DNA of 31,762 bases from Bacteroidaceae bacterium (GCA_016302435.1 JAEDNQ010000004.1:1-31762), one strand, 5' to 3'. Counted from the stretch's first letter, positions 1 to 10,987 are shown. Notes: generated by a model not told the origin, from the letters alone. Made by a program: numbers and translations.

Positions 1-18
1 TTTACCGGTACGAAATAA

Positions 19-52
19 AGAGGGTGTGTCAATTTCTACTGACACACCCTCT
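19..52 (-). terminator. Rho-independent terminator downstream of groEL
   Basis: A perfect 13-bp inverted repeat (19-31 with 40-52) encloses an 8-nt loop, 47 nt past the groEL stop. The minus-strand transcript continues into a T-rich run (TTTATTT). The plus-strand side is also followed by GGTTTTTA, so the hairpin could work in both directions. Confidence 0.85.
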
Positions 53-98
53 GGTTTTTATTATGAGAAAATTGTATGTTTTCTTTGAGTCTCAATGT

Positions 99-2067
<1,969 letters not shown>

Positions 2068-2179
2068 AGTCTGTTTTTATTAAATGAGTTTATATTGATG
2101 CTATTGATTTGGTATGAGTGTGTGTTCACTCCGCTGTATGTGTCCTCGCAAAGGATGTGCCATTGGCAGATGTGTTGGG

Positions 2180-2215
2180 CTTTGTCATGACAATTTGGCA
2201 ATCATCATGACAAAG
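2180..2215. promoter_or_regulatory. Palindromic repeat upstream of groES (candidate operator)
   Basis: TTGTCATGACAA at 2182-2193 is a perfect 12-bp palindrome. The half-motif TCATGACAA recurs 20 bp later (2205-2213), so CTTTGTCATG (2180-2189) and CATGACAAAG (2206-2215) also form an inverted repeat. The site lies between the groES start and the carB terminator. It does not match CIRCE. Its role as a regulator-binding site is inference from symmetry and position. Confidence 0.35.
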
Positions 2216-2242
2216 GGGCACGGACAATGGAGGGGCGGTGAT

Positions 2243-2293
2243 AAAAAAGTGACAGCCCCAAGGATGTGTGTGTTGTCACATCTTTGGGGCTGT
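2243..2293 (-). terminator. Terminator downstream of carB
   Basis: A 17-bp stem (2252-2268 with 2277-2293, one G-U pair) is followed on the minus strand by CACTTTTTT. It lies 32 nt after the carB stop, so it is a strong intrinsic terminator separating carB from groES. Confidence 0.9.
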
Positions 2294-2324
2294 ATATGGA
2301 CATTGCGTGTAGATGTCGCGGGGA

Positions 2325-5300
2325 CTATTCGTAGTCTTGCCAGCTCTTTATCTGGAGTTGGTCTTGGCCTATCTCGCAGAATGCTTCGATGAAGGCAGAG
2401 GCGAGGCGAGCGTTGGTGATGAGAGGTATGTTGTGGTCGATGGCTCCTCGGCGGATGCGGTAGCCATTGGTGAGCTCGCGCTTGCTGTGATTCTTTGGTA
2501 TGTTGACGATGAGGTCGAACTTATGGTCGGCTATCATCTTCATGACGTTCTGCTTGTCGCTGTTTTCTTCGTCGGGCCATGCTACGGCTGTGGCGTTGAC
2601 TCCGTTCTCATTGAGGAACTTGGCTGTGCCTTCGCTGGCGCAGATGGTGTAGCCCTTGGAGACGAGGGAGCGTGCGGCATCGAGCATTGCCACTTTCTCC
2701 TTTGTGCCTCCTGATGAGATCATGATGGCTTTGTCCTTTGATGGAATCTTGTAGCCTGTGGCTATCATGGAGTTGAGCAGCGCCTCTTCGTAGGAGTCGC
2801 CCATGCAGCCCACTTCGCCTGTGGAGCTCATGTCTACGCCGAGGACGGGGTCTGCATTTTGCAGACGGGCGAAGGAGAACTGGCTGGCCTTGACGCCCAT
2901 GCGGTCGATGTCGAACTCGCTCTTGTTTGGCTTGGTGTATGGGGCATCGAGCATGATGCGTGTGGCTGTGTCGATGAAGTTGGTCTTGAGCACCTTGCTG
3001 ACGAATGGGAAGGAGCGTGAGGCGCGGAGGTTGCACTCGATGACTTTGACGTCGCGCCCCTTGGCGAGGAACTGTATGTTGAATGGGCCTGAGATGTTGA
3101 GTTCTTTAGCGATGGCTCGGCTTATCTTCTTGATCTGTCGTACGGTGGCGAAGCTTATCTGCTGTGCTGGGAAGACCATGGTGGCATCGCCTGAGTGTAC
3201 GCCTGCGTATTCTACGTGTTCGGAGATGGCGTATTCGACTACTTCTCCGTTTTGTGCGACGGCGTCGAACTCTATCTCGTTGGTCTCTGTCATGAACTGG
3301 GAGATGACGACTGGATATTCCTTGCTGACTTCGCTGGCCATCTGGAGGAAGCGCTCAAGCTCTTCGTAGTCGTAGCATACGTTCATGGCTGCGCCTGAGA
3401 GGACGTAGGAAGGGCGCACGAGGACTGGGAAGCCTACGCGCTCGACGAATGCCTTGACGTCGTCCATGCTGGTGAGGGCGCTCCACTGTGGCTGGTCTAT
3501 GCCGAGCTGGTCGAGCATGGCGGAGAACTTGTTGCGGTTTTCTGCGCGGTCGATGCTGATGGGCGATGTGCCGAGGATGGGCACGCTCTGGCGGTAGAGC
3601 TTCATGGCGAGGTTGTTTGGTATCTGTCCGCCTACGGAAACGATGACGCCGCGTGGATTTTCGAGGTCGATGACATCGAGCACGCGCTCGAAGGAGAGCT
3701 CGTCGAAGTAGAGGCGGTCGCACATGTCGTAGTCGGTGGAGACGGTCTCAGGGTTGTAGTTGATCATGATGCTCTTGTAGCCGAGCTTGCGGGCTGTGGT
3801 GATGGCATTGACGGAGCACCAGTCGAACTCTACTGAAGAGCCGATGCGGTATGCGCCTGAGCCGAGGACGACGACAGACTTCTCATTATTATAGTAGTTG
3901 ACGTCGTAGCCCTCTACGGCGTATGTGAGGTAGAGGTAGTTGGTCAGGTCGGGGTGTTCGCTTGCGACAGTGGGGATGCGCTTGACAGCAGGGAGGATGC
4001 CGAGCTTCTTACGGTAGTTGCGCACGGCGAGGTTTTCTTTCTCCATGTTGCCTGCCGCTTCCTTGAGGACGAAGCGTGCTATCTGGAAGTCGGAGAAGCC
4101 GAGTATCTTGGCTTGGCGTATTACGTCGGCTGGCACGTCGGTGATGTTGTTGTAGGTTTCGAGCTTGTGCTTGTAGTCGACGATGTTCTTGAGCTTGCCG
4201 ATGAACCAAGGGTCTATCTTGGTGAGTTCATATATGCGGTCGATGGTGTAGCCCTCTTCGAGTGCCTGTGCTATGGCGAAGATGCGCAGGTCGGTGGGGT
4301 TGGAGAGTTCTTCGTCGAGGTTGTCGAACTTGGTGTGGTCGTTGCCCACGAAGCCGTGCATGCCTTGGCCTATCATGCGGAGTCCCTTCTGGATGAGCTC
4401 CTCGAATGTGCGGCCGATGGACATGATTTCTCCTACTGACTTCATGCTCGAACCTATCTTGCGGCTCACTCCGGCAAACTTGGTGAGGTCCCAGCGTGGT
4501 ATCTTGCAGATGAGGTAGTCGAGCGATGGGGCTACGTAGGCTGAGTTGGTGGTGCCCATCTCGCCTATCTGGTCGAGAGTGTAGCCGAGGGCTATCTTGG
4601 CGGCGACGAAGGCGAGGGGGTAGCCTGTGGCTTTTGACGCGAGGGCTGAGGAGCGGCTGAGTCGAGCGTTGATCTCGATGATGCGGTAGTCGTTGGTCTC
4701 GGCGTTGAAGGCATACTGGATGTTGCACTCGCCGACGATGTTGAGGTGGCGCACGCATCGGATGGCTATCTCCTGGAGCATCTTCACCTGCTCATCGGTG
4801 AGGGAGCATGTTGGGGCTACGACGATGGACTCTCCTGTGTGGATGCCGAGCGGGTCGAAGTTTTCCATTGAGGCGACGGTGAAACAGTGGTCGTTGGCAT
4901 CGCGGATGACCTCGAACTCTATCTCCTTCCATCCTTTGAGGCTCTCCTCCACGAGTACCTGTGGGGCGAAGGTGAAGGCGGACTCGGCTATCTTGACAAA
5001 TGTGTCCTCATCCGGGCACACACCAGAGCCGAGACCTCCGAGGGCGTATGCCGAACGTATCATGATAGGGTAGCCTATGCGGCGTGCTGTGGCTATGGCG
5101 TCTTCCATAGTCTCGCATGCCTGTGACACTGGAACTTTGAGGTCTATCTTGTTGAGTTCCTTGACAAAGAGGTCGCGGTCTTCGGTGTTCATGATGGCCT
5201 CTACGCTTGTGCCGAGCACTTCTACGCCATACTCCTTGAGTGTGCCGTTGAGGAAGAGCTCTGTGCCACAGTTGAGGGCTGTCTGACCTCCGAAGGCGAG

Positions 5301-5555
5301 CAAGATGCCGTCTGGGCGCTCCTTCTTGATGATTTCAGTTACAAAAAAAGTATTGACAGGCAAGAAATAAACCTTGTCCGCAATACCTTCACTCGTTTGA
5401 ATTGTAGCAACGTTTGGATTGACAAGCACCGACTTGATGCCTTCCTCACGAAGAGCCTTGAGAGCTTGGCTACCTGAATAGTCAAACTCGCCAGCCTGTC
5501 CTATCTTCAGTGCGCCTGAACCAAGGACGAGTACCTTCTTAAGCTGTTTCTTCAT
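2325..5555 (-). CDS. carB: Carbamoyl-phosphate synthase large subunit
   Basis: CarB makes carbamoyl phosphate from bicarbonate, ATP and ammonia, the latter normally supplied by the CarA glutaminase, for pyrimidine and arginine synthesis. The 1076-residue length fits the family (about 1070). The product has two homologous ATP-grasp halves: the N-terminal one starts KVLVLGSGALKIGQAGEFDYSG, shown here only as its first KVLVLGSGALKIGQ, and the second starts near residue 565 with VVVLGSGAYRIGSSVEFDW. It ends with an MGS-like allosteric domain (about 940-1076; GGTKEKVAMLDAARSL, ASEGTAKFL). carA is not adjacent: the upstream neighbour is a divergent Sel1 gene, so carB is a stand-alone transcription unit with its own terminator. 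The first 75 or so codons look compositionally different from the rest. Confidence 0.97.
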   Translation of the reverse strand: MKKQLKKVLVLGSGALKIGQAGEFDYSGSQALKALREEGIKSVLVNPNVATIQTSEGIADKVYFLPVNTFFVTEIIKKERPDGILLAFGGQTALNCGTELFLNGTLKEYGVEVLGTSVEAIMNTEDRDLFVKELNKIDLKVPVSQACETMEDAIATARRIGYPIMIRSAYALGGLGSGVCPDEDTFVKIAESAFTFAPQVLVEESLKGWKEIEFEVIRDANDHCFTVASMENFDPLGIHTGESIVVAPTCSLTDEQVKMLQEIAIRCVRHLNIVGECNIQYAFNAETNDYRIIEINARLSRSSALASKATGYPLAFVAAKIALGYTLDQIGEMGTTNSAYVAPSLDYLICKIPRWDLTKFAGVSRKIGSSMKSVGEIMSIGRTFEELIQKGLRMIGQGMHGFVGNDHTKFDNLDEELSNPTDLRIFAIAQALEEGYTIDRIYELTKIDPWFIGKLKNIVDYKHKLETYNNITDVPADVIRQAKILGFSDFQIARFVLKEAAGNMEKENLAVRNYRKKLGILPAVKRIPTVASEHPDLTNYLYLTYAVEGYDVNYYNNEKSVVVLGSGAYRIGSSVEFDWCSVNAITTARKLGYKSIMINYNPETVSTDYDMCDRLYFDELSFERVLDVIDLENPRGVIVSVGGQIPNNLAMKLYRQSVPILGTSPISIDRAENRNKFSAMLDQLGIDQPQWSALTSMDDVKAFVERVGFPVLVRPSYVLSGAAMNVCYDYEELERFLQMASEVSKEYPVVISQFMTETNEIEFDAVAQNGEVVEYAISEHVEYAGVHSGDATMVFPAQQISFATVRQIKKISRAIAKELNISGPFNIQFLAKGRDVKVIECNLRASRSFPFVSKVLKTNFIDTATRIMLDAPYTKPNKSEFDIDRMGVKASQFSFARLQNADPVLGVDMSSTGEVGCMGDSYEEALLNSMIATGYKIPSKDKAIMISSGGTKEKVAMLDAARSLVSKGYTICASEGTAKFLNENGVNATAVAWPDEENSDKQNVMKMIADHKFDLIVNIPKNHSKRELTNGYRIRRGAIDHNIPLITNARLASAFIEAFCEIGQDQLQIKSWQDYE

Positions 5556-5601
5556 CGAAATCTGTTATTACCTGTGATTAGTGTGTGTATAAATTATCGT
5601 G

Positions 5602-5609
5602 CAAAGTTA
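5602..5609 (-). promoter_or_regulatory. carB promoter -7 box
   Basis: Minus-strand TAACTTTG matches the Bacteroidetes -7 consensus TAnnTTTG, 46 nt before the carB start. An A/T-rich tract lies upstream, but no clean TTG was found at the expected 19-21 nt spacing, so only the -7 element is well supported. Confidence 0.55.
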
Positions 5610-5684
5610 TAAAAAAAGCATGAAATTAATATGTTTCTATCAAGAATTTCTATCATTCAGATACTATTATCCGAGTTTTATTTG

Positions 5685-5692
5685 TAATTTTG
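5685..5692 (+). promoter_or_regulatory. Promoter -7 box upstream of the Sel1 gene
   Basis: TAATTTTG fits TAnnTTTG and lies 51 nt before the Sel1-repeat start codon. No good -33 TTG is seen at 19-21 nt upstream. With the minus-strand box at 5602-5609 it defines a divergent promoter region. Confidence 0.5.
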
Positions 5693-5743
5693 CAATCAAA
5701 TAGGTACACTAAGTTGCAATCTTTAATTTTCAGGTAATACAAC

Positions 5744-6334
5744 ATGAAGACTATGACTACCGCTAAGACTATCATCCTTACGCTCATCTTTCTCTTGTCC
5801 TCAGCCTTGCACGCTCAGGATGCTGATGCTCTCTACGATGCTGGCAAGCAGCTCTACGACGCAAAGAAATACTCCTTGGCCGTCAAGAAGCTTCTTCCTG
5901 CCGCCAAGCAGGGTCACCGCAAGGCACAGTATAGGATGGGGCGTTGCTACGACAAGGGCTATGGAGTGGCAGAAGACAATGGCAAGGCATTCTACTGGTA
6001 TGGGAAGTCTGCTGCCCAGAACTATGCGAAGGCTCAGTATCATCTTGGCCGATGCTACTACAAGGGCAAAGGTGTCGGCCGCAACTATGCCAAGGCTGTG
6101 GAGCTCTTCCGCAAAGCTGCCGACAAGGACAACGGCGATGGGCAGTTGGCTCTCGGCAAGTGCTACATGAAGGGGCGCGGTGTGACCAAAGATGCTGCTA
6201 AGGCCAAAGAACTCTTCCTTAAAGCCGTCAATAATGAGAAGGACGGAGCTGAGATAAAGAGGGAACTGAGGGAAGAGGCTGCTCAGGGCGATGCCGACGC
6301 TAAGTCTATATTAAAGATGTGTGGCTTGAAGTAG
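5744..6334 (+). CDS. Secreted Sel1-repeat (TPR-like) protein
   Basis: The 196-residue product has an N-terminal signal peptide (hydrophobic TIILTLIFLLSSALHA with a cleavage-like ALHAQ near residue 25), so it is probably exported to the periplasm or outer surface. The rest is Sel1-type repeats of about 36 residues, roughly 59-94, 95-130 and 131-166, each with an A-QY-(M/L)GRCY-KG-GV or related core. A degenerate copy precedes them (about 26-58). Sel1 repeats are alpha-alpha solenoids for protein-protein contacts; the partner cannot be inferred. Start at 5744 (MKTMTT) or three codons later are both possible. It is divergent from carB and convergent with the EamA permease, so probably monocistronic. 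Confidence 0.85.
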   Translation: MKTMTTAKTIILTLIFLLSSALHAQDADALYDAGKQLYDAKKYSLAVKKLLPAAKQGHRKAQYRMGRCYDKGYGVAEDNGKAFYWYGKSAAQNYAKAQYHLGRCYYKGKGVGRNYAKAVELFRKAADKDNGDGQLALGKCYMKGRGVTKDAAKAKELFLKAVNNEKDGAEIKRELREEAAQGDADAKSILKMCGLK

Positions 6335-6352
6335 GGTGCTTTGCCTGCTTCC

Positions 6353-6388
6353 GTTCAATTCTTCACCAACTTCAGTTCAATTCTTCAC
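6353..6388. repeat. 14-bp direct repeat at the 3' end of the EamA gene
   Basis: GTTCAATTCTTCAC occurs at 6353-6366 and 6375-6388, period 22 bp. The second copy contains the last codons and stop of the minus-strand EamA gene; the first lies just past that stop. Confidence 0.8.
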
Positions 6389-7285
6389 ATGCTCCTTGGC
6401 TCTTGACTTCACTACTAACCATACTCCTGTGAATACAAGTATGGCTGCCACTGCCTGTGAGGGCTTGAGTATGGCAAGTCCTGCAAGTATGCTGACCGTG
6501 ACTGCCACAATGGGCTGTATGTAGTTGTATACAGATACGACTGTGGGGCGCAGAGACTTCTGGCCTATCATCATGCAGATGTAGGCGAGGTATGTGCCGA
6601 AGAAGACCACGTAGGCTGTCTCCCACCATGTAAGGGCAGGTACGTGGGCGAAGTCAATGTCAGCCACATGTGTGAAGGTGAAGGGCCAGATGAAGACAGA
6701 TGCCCAGGTGAACATCCACTTGTTGAGTGTGAAGAGCGAGTAGCGCGCCACAAGAGGCTTGAAGAGCGATAGGTAAAGGGCAAAGGACATCTGGGCCGTG
6801 ATGCAGAGCAGGTCGCCCCATATATTGCCCACCTTGACATTGGAAGCTGAGGCGCTTGTGAGGATTATGATGATGGCTCCGCTGCATCCGAGCATGACTC
6901 CTATGGCTTTCTTCCATGTTATGGGTTCTTTCAGGATGAGAAAGGAGAGAATCATGGCGAATATGGGCATGGAGGTGGTCATGATGCTCGAGTTGCTGGG
7001 GGAGGTCAGGCTCAGGCCTATGGTGTACGAGCACTGGTTGAGGACGAGAGCAAAAAGCCCTGCTCCTGCCATAAGGAATATGTCGCGGACAGGGACGTGC
7101 TGTCGTGGTGTGAAAAAAGAGGTGAGCCAGAAGAGCACAGCTCCTCCGAGCACTCGGAAGGAGACGAGGTCAATGCCGTCAATGCCGTGGAGCATTGCGT
7201 CTTTGCCTACTGGAGCCATGAGTCCCCAGAATATGCCTGAGCAGATGAGACACAGGTGAGCTTGAAGTTGTCCTTTGTTTTGCAT
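6377..7285 (-). CDS. EamA/DMT-family permease (RhaT-like drug/metabolite transporter)
   Basis: The 302-residue product looks like a ten-helix inner-membrane transporter with two EamA repeats. The first begins near AHLCLICSGIFWGLMAPVG and the second near VGNIWGDLLCITAQMSFALY. The conserved PS.SSIMTTSMPIFAMILSF-type helix and a C-terminal AAILVFTGVWLVVKSR helix are present, followed by a short basic tail. The substrate cannot be predicted; family members export amino acids, sugars or other metabolites. An in-frame ATG at 7339 would place the start inside the frd terminator hairpin, so MQNKGQ at 7285 is preferred. The gene starts only 28 nt after that hairpin and has no recognisable promoter, so it may depend on read-through from frdCAB. 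Confidence 0.87.
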   Translation of the reverse strand: MQNKGQLQAHLCLICSGIFWGLMAPVGKDAMLHGIDGIDLVSFRVLGGAVLFWLTSFFTPRQHVPVRDIFLMAGAGLFALVLNQCSYTIGLSLTSPSNSSIMTTSMPIFAMILSFLILKEPITWKKAIGVMLGCSGAIIIILTSASASNVKVGNIWGDLLCITAQMSFALYLSLFKPLVARYSLFTLNKWMFTWASVFIWPFTFTHVADIDFAHVPALTWWETAYVVFFGTYLAYICMMIGQKSLRPTVVSVYNYIQPIVAVTVSILAGLAILKPSQAVAAILVFTGVWLVVKSRAKEHVKN

Positions 7286-7306
7286 GGAGTGGATGAAAGA
7301 TTTTCC

Positions 7307-7342
7307 AAAAACAGGGTGTACAGACGTGCGTCTGTACACCCT
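7307..7342 (-). terminator. Terminator after frdB
   Basis: A near-perfect 14-bp inverted repeat (7313-7326 with 7329-7342) is followed on the minus strand by GTTTTTGG. It lies 60 nt beyond the frdB stop and directly before the EamA gene, so it should end most frdCAB transcripts. Confidence 0.85.
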
Positions 7343-7361
7343 TGATATTTTTATAGAGTGA

Positions 7362-7397
7362 CTATAGAAACTATAGTAGCTATAGAGGCTATAGAGT
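7362..7397. repeat. Four tandem 9-bp CTATAGnnn repeats
   Basis: Four consecutive 9-bp units, CTATAGAAA, CTATAGTAG, CTATAGAGG and CTATAGAGT, lie between the frdB stop and its terminator. The CTATAG core is palindromic. A fifth, degenerate TATAGAG lies just to the left. Confidence 0.85.
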
Positions 7398-7401
7398 CCT
7401 A

Positions 7402-8169
7402 TTAGTCAGCAAGTTTTGCCTTGATGAACTCGCGGTTGAGTCTTGCGATGTTTGCGATAGTTTCGCACTTTGGACATACAGCCTCGCAAGCGCGAGTGTT
7501 TGTGCAGTTGCCGAAGCCGAGTTCATCCATCTTGGCTACCATGGCCTTGGCGCGGCGGGCTGCCTCTACGCGTCCCTGTGGGAGGAGGGCGAGCTGGCTC
7601 ACCTTAGATGAGACGAAGAGCATGGCAGAGCCGTTCTTGCAGGCTGCTACGCATGCGCCGCAACCGATGCATGAAGCGCAGTCCATAGCTTCGTCGGCAT
7701 CTTCCTTGGGGATGAGGATGGCATTGGCATCCTGTGGAGCGCCTGTGCGCACTGTGGTGTATCCTCCAGCCTGGATGATCTTGTCGAAGGCTGTGCGGTC
7801 AACCATGCAGTCCTTTATGACGGGGAATCCGGCAGAGCGCCAAGGTTCGATGGTGATGACATCGCCATTGTTGAACTTGCGCATGTAGAGCTGGCATGTA
7901 GTGGCGCCACGCTCAGTCTTGCCGTGTGGAGTACCGTTGATGTAGAGTGAGCACATGCCGCAGATGCCCTCGCGGCAGTCGTGGTCGAAGACGAAAGGTT
8001 CCTTGCCTTCTTCGATAAGCTGCTCGTTGAGGATGTCGAGCATTTCGAGGAACGAAGTATCACCAGGGATGTCCTTCATTACCTTCTCTTCAAAATGAGC
8101 ATTAGTGTCCTTTGGACCGTTCTGCTTCCAGTATTTTACTGTGAATGATGTTAATACTTTTTCAGCCAT
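7402..8169 (-). CDS. frdB: Fumarate reductase/succinate dehydrogenase iron-sulfur subunit
   Basis: This subunit carries electrons between the quinone site of FrdC and the FAD of FrdA. All three cluster motifs are visible in the 255-residue product: a plant-ferredoxin [2Fe-2S] site (C65, C70, C73, with C92), then [14 protein letters not shown] (C164-C177), and the C-terminal [14 protein letters not shown] (C222-C235), which together supply ligands for the [4Fe-4S] and [3Fe-4S] clusters. Length and motif layout fit the B-type (C-A-B ordered) enzymes of Bacteroidetes and epsilonproteobacteria. The start is 5 nt after the frdA stop, so translation is probably coupled. It is the last gene of the operon. 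Confidence 0.96.
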   Translation of the reverse strand: MAEKVLTSFTVKYWKQNGPKDTNAHFEEKVMKDIPGDTSFLEMLDILNEQLIEEGKEPFVFDHDCREGICGMCSLYINGTPHGKTERGATTCQLYMRKFNNGDVITIEPWRSAGFPVIKDCMVDRTAFDKIIQAGGYTTVRTGAPQDANAILIPKEDADEAMDCASCIGCGACVAACKNGSAMLFVSSKVSQLALLPQGRVEAARRAKAMVAKMDELGFGNCTNTRACEAVCPKCETIANIARLNREFIKAKLAD

Positions 8170-8174
8170 GGTGA

Positions 8175-10157
8175 TTAGTTCTTGTAGTTACGTGTTTGTA
8201 CCTTTATTGCTTCGTACTCGAGTGGTTCCTTGATGAGTGATGGGGCAGCTGTGTCGTTGCCTTCATACTTCCAGCATCCTACGTAGAAGAAGTTCTTGTC
8301 GTCGCGCTTGGCTTCTCCTTCTTCTGTCTGGTGTTCTTCGCGGAAGTGTCCGCCGCAAGACTCCTCGCGTGAGAGTGCGTCGTAGGCGATGAGCTTACCC
8401 ATGGTGATGAAGTCGTCGAGGTGGATGGCCTTGTCGAGTTCGACGTTGAGTCCTTCGCGTGTGCCTGGGATGAAGAGGTTGGTGTCAAATTCCTTGCGGA
8501 GCTCGTCGATGAGCTTGATGCCCTTTTCGAGTCCTTCCTTTGTGCGTCCCATGCCGATGTACTCCCAGCAGATGTGGCCGAGTTCCTTGTGGATAGAGTC
8601 TACAGAGCGCTTTCCCTTGATGTTCATGAGCTTCTGGATGCGGTCTTCTGTGGCTTTCTCTACAGCTGCAAACTCAGGAGCGTCGGTAGAGATGCGTGCC
8701 CAGAGTGACTGGTCGGCGAGGTAGTTCTGTATAGTGTATGGGAGGACGAAGTAGCCGTCAGCGAGACCCTGCATGAGGGCAGATGCGCCGAGGCGGTTAG
8801 CGCCGTGGTCGGAGAAGTTGCACTCACCGATGGCGAAGAGTCCTGGGATGGATGTCTGGAGTTCGTAGTCTACCCAGATACCGCCCATTGTGTAGTGGAT
8901 GGCTGGGAAGATCATCATTGGATTGTAGTAGTCTACACCGTTTACAGTGGCGCGCTTCTGTCCTGGGTTGACGTCGGTAATCTCTTCATACATGTCGAAG
9001 AGGTTGCCATAGCGCTGGAGGATTGTGTCGAGGCCCAGTCGCTGTATTGACTCAGAGAAGTCGAGGAAGACGGCGAGACCTGTGTTGTTGACACCGAATC
9101 CCTTGTCGCAACGCTCCTTTGCTGCGCGTGATGCCACGTCGCGGGGCACGAGGTTGCCGAAGGCTGGGTAGCGGCGTTCGAGGTAGTAGTCGCGGTCTTC
9201 TTCGGGAATCTCAAATCCCTGCTTTGTGCCGGCCTGGAGAGCTTTGGCGTCTTCGAGCTTCTTTGGCACCCAGATGCGTCCGTCGTTGCGGAGAGACTCA
9301 GACATGAGTGTGAGCTTTGACTGCTTGTCGCCGTGCACAGGGATACATGTTGGGTGGATCTGCACGTAGCATGGGTTGGCGAAGTATGCTCCCTTGCGGT
9401 AGCATGACATGGCGGCAGTGACGTTGCAGCCCATGGCGTTGGTAGAGAGGAAATATGTGTTGCCGTATCCGCCTGTGGCGATGACGACAGCGTTGGCTGA
9501 GAAGCGCTCGAGCTTTCCTGTGACGAGGTTCTTGGCGATGATGCCTCGTGCCTTGCCGTCCACGATGACGACATCGAGCATCTCATAGCGTGTGTAGAGC
9601 TTCACCTTGCCTGCGTTGACCTGAGCTGAGAGGGCTGAGTATGCGCCGAGGAGGAGCTGCTGTCCTGTCTGTCCCTTGGCGTAGAATGTACGTGACACCT
9701 GTGCGCCACCGAAGGAGCGGTTGGCGAGTGTGCCGCCGTATTCGCGTGCGAAAGGTACTCCCTGTGCCACGCACTGGTCGATGATGGCGTTGCTGACCTC
9801 AGCGAGGCGGTATACGTTGGCTTCGCGTGCGCGGTAGTCGCCGCCCTTGACTGTGTCGTAGAAGAGGCGGTATACTGAGTCGCCATCGTTCTGGTAGTTC
9901 TTAGCTGCGTTGATACCTCCCTGTGCTGCGATGGAGTGTGCGCGGCGTGGAGAGTCCTGGATGCAGAAGTTGAGGACGTTGAATCCCATCTCGCCGAGAG
10001 AAGCTGCAGCACTGGCTCCTGCGAGACCTGTACCTACGACGATGACGTCAAGCTTGAGCTTGTTCTTTGGGTTGACCAGGCGCTGGTGTGCCTTGTAGTT
10101 TGACCATTTCTCCGCAACTGGTCCCTCAGGTATCTTTGAATCTATGTTGATTGCCAT
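8175..10157 (-). CDS. frdA: Fumarate reductase/succinate dehydrogenase flavoprotein subunit
   Basis: This is the catalytic FAD subunit that interconverts fumarate and succinate on the cytoplasmic face of the membrane. The 660-residue product shows the dinucleotide-binding [17 protein letters not shown] near residue 37 and the [12 protein letters not shown] segment, where the His is the usual covalent FAD attachment. It also has IHPTCIPV in the active-site region and [17 protein letters not shown] near the C-terminal FAD contact. The start is set at 10157 (MAINIDSK) rather than the in-frame ATG three codons upstream; either is possible. In a fermentative Bacteroidales the physiological direction is most likely fumarate reduction (inference). 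It sits between frdC (25 nt upstream) and frdB. Confidence 0.97.
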   Translation of the reverse strand: MAINIDSKIPEGPVAEKWSNYKAHQRLVNPKNKLKLDVIVVGTGLAGASAAASLGEMGFNVLNFCIQDSPRRAHSIAAQGGINAAKNYQNDGDSVYRLFYDTVKGGDYRAREANVYRLAEVSNAIIDQCVAQGVPFAREYGGTLANRSFGGAQVSRTFYAKGQTGQQLLLGAYSALSAQVNAGKVKLYTRYEMLDVVIVDGKARGIIAKNLVTGKLERFSANAVVIATGGYGNTYFLSTNAMGCNVTAAMSCYRKGAYFANPCYVQIHPTCIPVHGDKQSKLTLMSESLRNDGRIWVPKKLEDAKALQAGTKQGFEIPEEDRDYYLERRYPAFGNLVPRDVASRAAKERCDKGFGVNNTGLAVFLDFSESIQRLGLDTILQRYGNLFDMYEEITDVNPGQKRATVNGVDYYNPMMIFPAIHYTMGGIWVDYELQTSIPGLFAIGECNFSDHGANRLGASALMQGLADGYFVLPYTIQNYLADQSLWARISTDAPEFAAVEKATEDRIQKLMNIKGKRSVDSIHKELGHICWEYIGMGRTKEGLEKGIKLIDELRKEFDTNLFIPGTREGLNVELDKAIHLDDFITMGKLIAYDALSREESCGGHFREEHQTEEGEAKRDDKNFFYVGCWKYEGNDTAAPSLIKEPLEYEAIKVQTRNYKN

Positions 10158-10182
10158 GATATTCAATAGTGTTTATAGGGTT

Positions 10183-10890
10183 TTACATCATGAAAGGAAG
10201 CACTTGGCCTTCGCAGCCGCCGAGGCAGTCAGGGCAGATGGCGAAAGCGATAGCAACGATGGCGAAGAGAGCCATGATGACTGTTGACCAGATATAGCCG
10301 ATGTTCTTCCAGCGTGCGAACCACACGTGGCCGCTCCAGCCGAGAGTCTGCATAGCTGACCAGAATCCGTGTGTGAGGTGGAACCAGATGGCCACAATCC
10401 ACACGAGGTAGATGACTGTGAAGATAGGGTTGCTGAATGTCTGCTTGATCCATCCGAATCCGTCTGTTGGAGAGATTGCGCCGTGGTTGCCGACTATCTC
10501 AGCCCACATCATGTTGTACCAGAAGTCCCTGAGGTGGAGCAACATGCCGAGCACTACGATGATGCCGAGCACGAGCATGTTCTGGCTTGCCCACTCGACA
10601 GCAGCTGGCTTGTCGGTGATTTCGTACTTGTTGTTGCCTCGTGCCTTTCTGTTCTGGGCAGTAAGGATGAAGGCATAGATGATGTGAATTGCCACGAGGG
10701 CTCCGAGGCCGCATGTTGCGACGATGGCATACCAGTTGGAGCCGAGCAGTTCGCAGATCTGGTTGTAGGCTTCCTTGCTGAAGAGGGCTACAACGTTCAT
10801 GCACCCATGGAAGGTCAGGAAGAGGATAAGCGCCAGTCCCGATACAGACATGATGACTTTCCTTCCGATTGAAGAGTTACATAACCACAT
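10183..10890 (-). CDS. frdC: Fumarate reductase/succinate dehydrogenase cytochrome b subunit
   Basis: This diheme membrane anchor binds menaquinone and holds FrdAB at the inner membrane. The 235-residue product has about five hydrophobic segments: near GRKVIMSVSGLALILFLTFH cut here to SVSGLALILFLTFH, then YAIVATCGLGALVAIHII, MLVLGIIVVLGMLLHL, FTVIYLVWIVAIWFHLTHG and a C-terminal VIMALFAIVAIAFAI. Several His residues lie in or at these helices (for example FHG, AIHII, LHLRD, FHLTHG), consistent with two bis-His hemes. The C-A-B gene order and single large anchor mark the B-type family. It is first in the operon and has a very good promoter 67 nt upstream. Confidence 0.95.
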   Translation of the reverse strand: MWLCNSSIGRKVIMSVSGLALILFLTFHGCMNVVALFSKEAYNQICELLGSNWYAIVATCGLGALVAIHIIYAFILTAQNRKARGNNKYEITDKPAAVEWASQNMLVLGIIVVLGMLLHLRDFWYNMMWAEIVGNHGAISPTDGFGWIKQTFSNPIFTVIYLVWIVAIWFHLTHGFWSAMQTLGWSGHVWFARWKNIGYIWSTVIMALFAIVAIAFAICPDCLGGCEGQVLPFMM

Positions 10891-10956
10891 AGAATGTTTG
10901 AATGTTTAAGTTATTAAATTGAGTTTACTATTATGTACGATATACGAATGATAGTG

Positions 10957-10987
10957 CAAAAATACCTTTATTTTCTGAATTGCCAAA
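10957..10987 (-). promoter_or_regulatory. frdCAB promoter (-33/-7)
   Basis: On the minus strand TTTG (10984-10987) is separated by exactly 19 nt from TATTTTTG (10957-10964), matching the Bacteroidetes TTTG-N19-TAnnTTTG pattern. The resulting leader before frdC would be about 60 nt. Confidence 0.8.

Noticed and set aside
2116..2131. GAGTG-N6-CACTC inverted repeat upstream of groES as a CIRCE element
   Set aside because: CIRCE is TTAGCACTC-N9-GAGTGCTAA; here the half-sites are in the opposite order and the flanks do not match.
7362..7397. CRISPR-like array from the CTATAG repeats
   Set aside because: Units are only 9 bp with 3-bp variable parts; no spacers of usable length and no cas genes.
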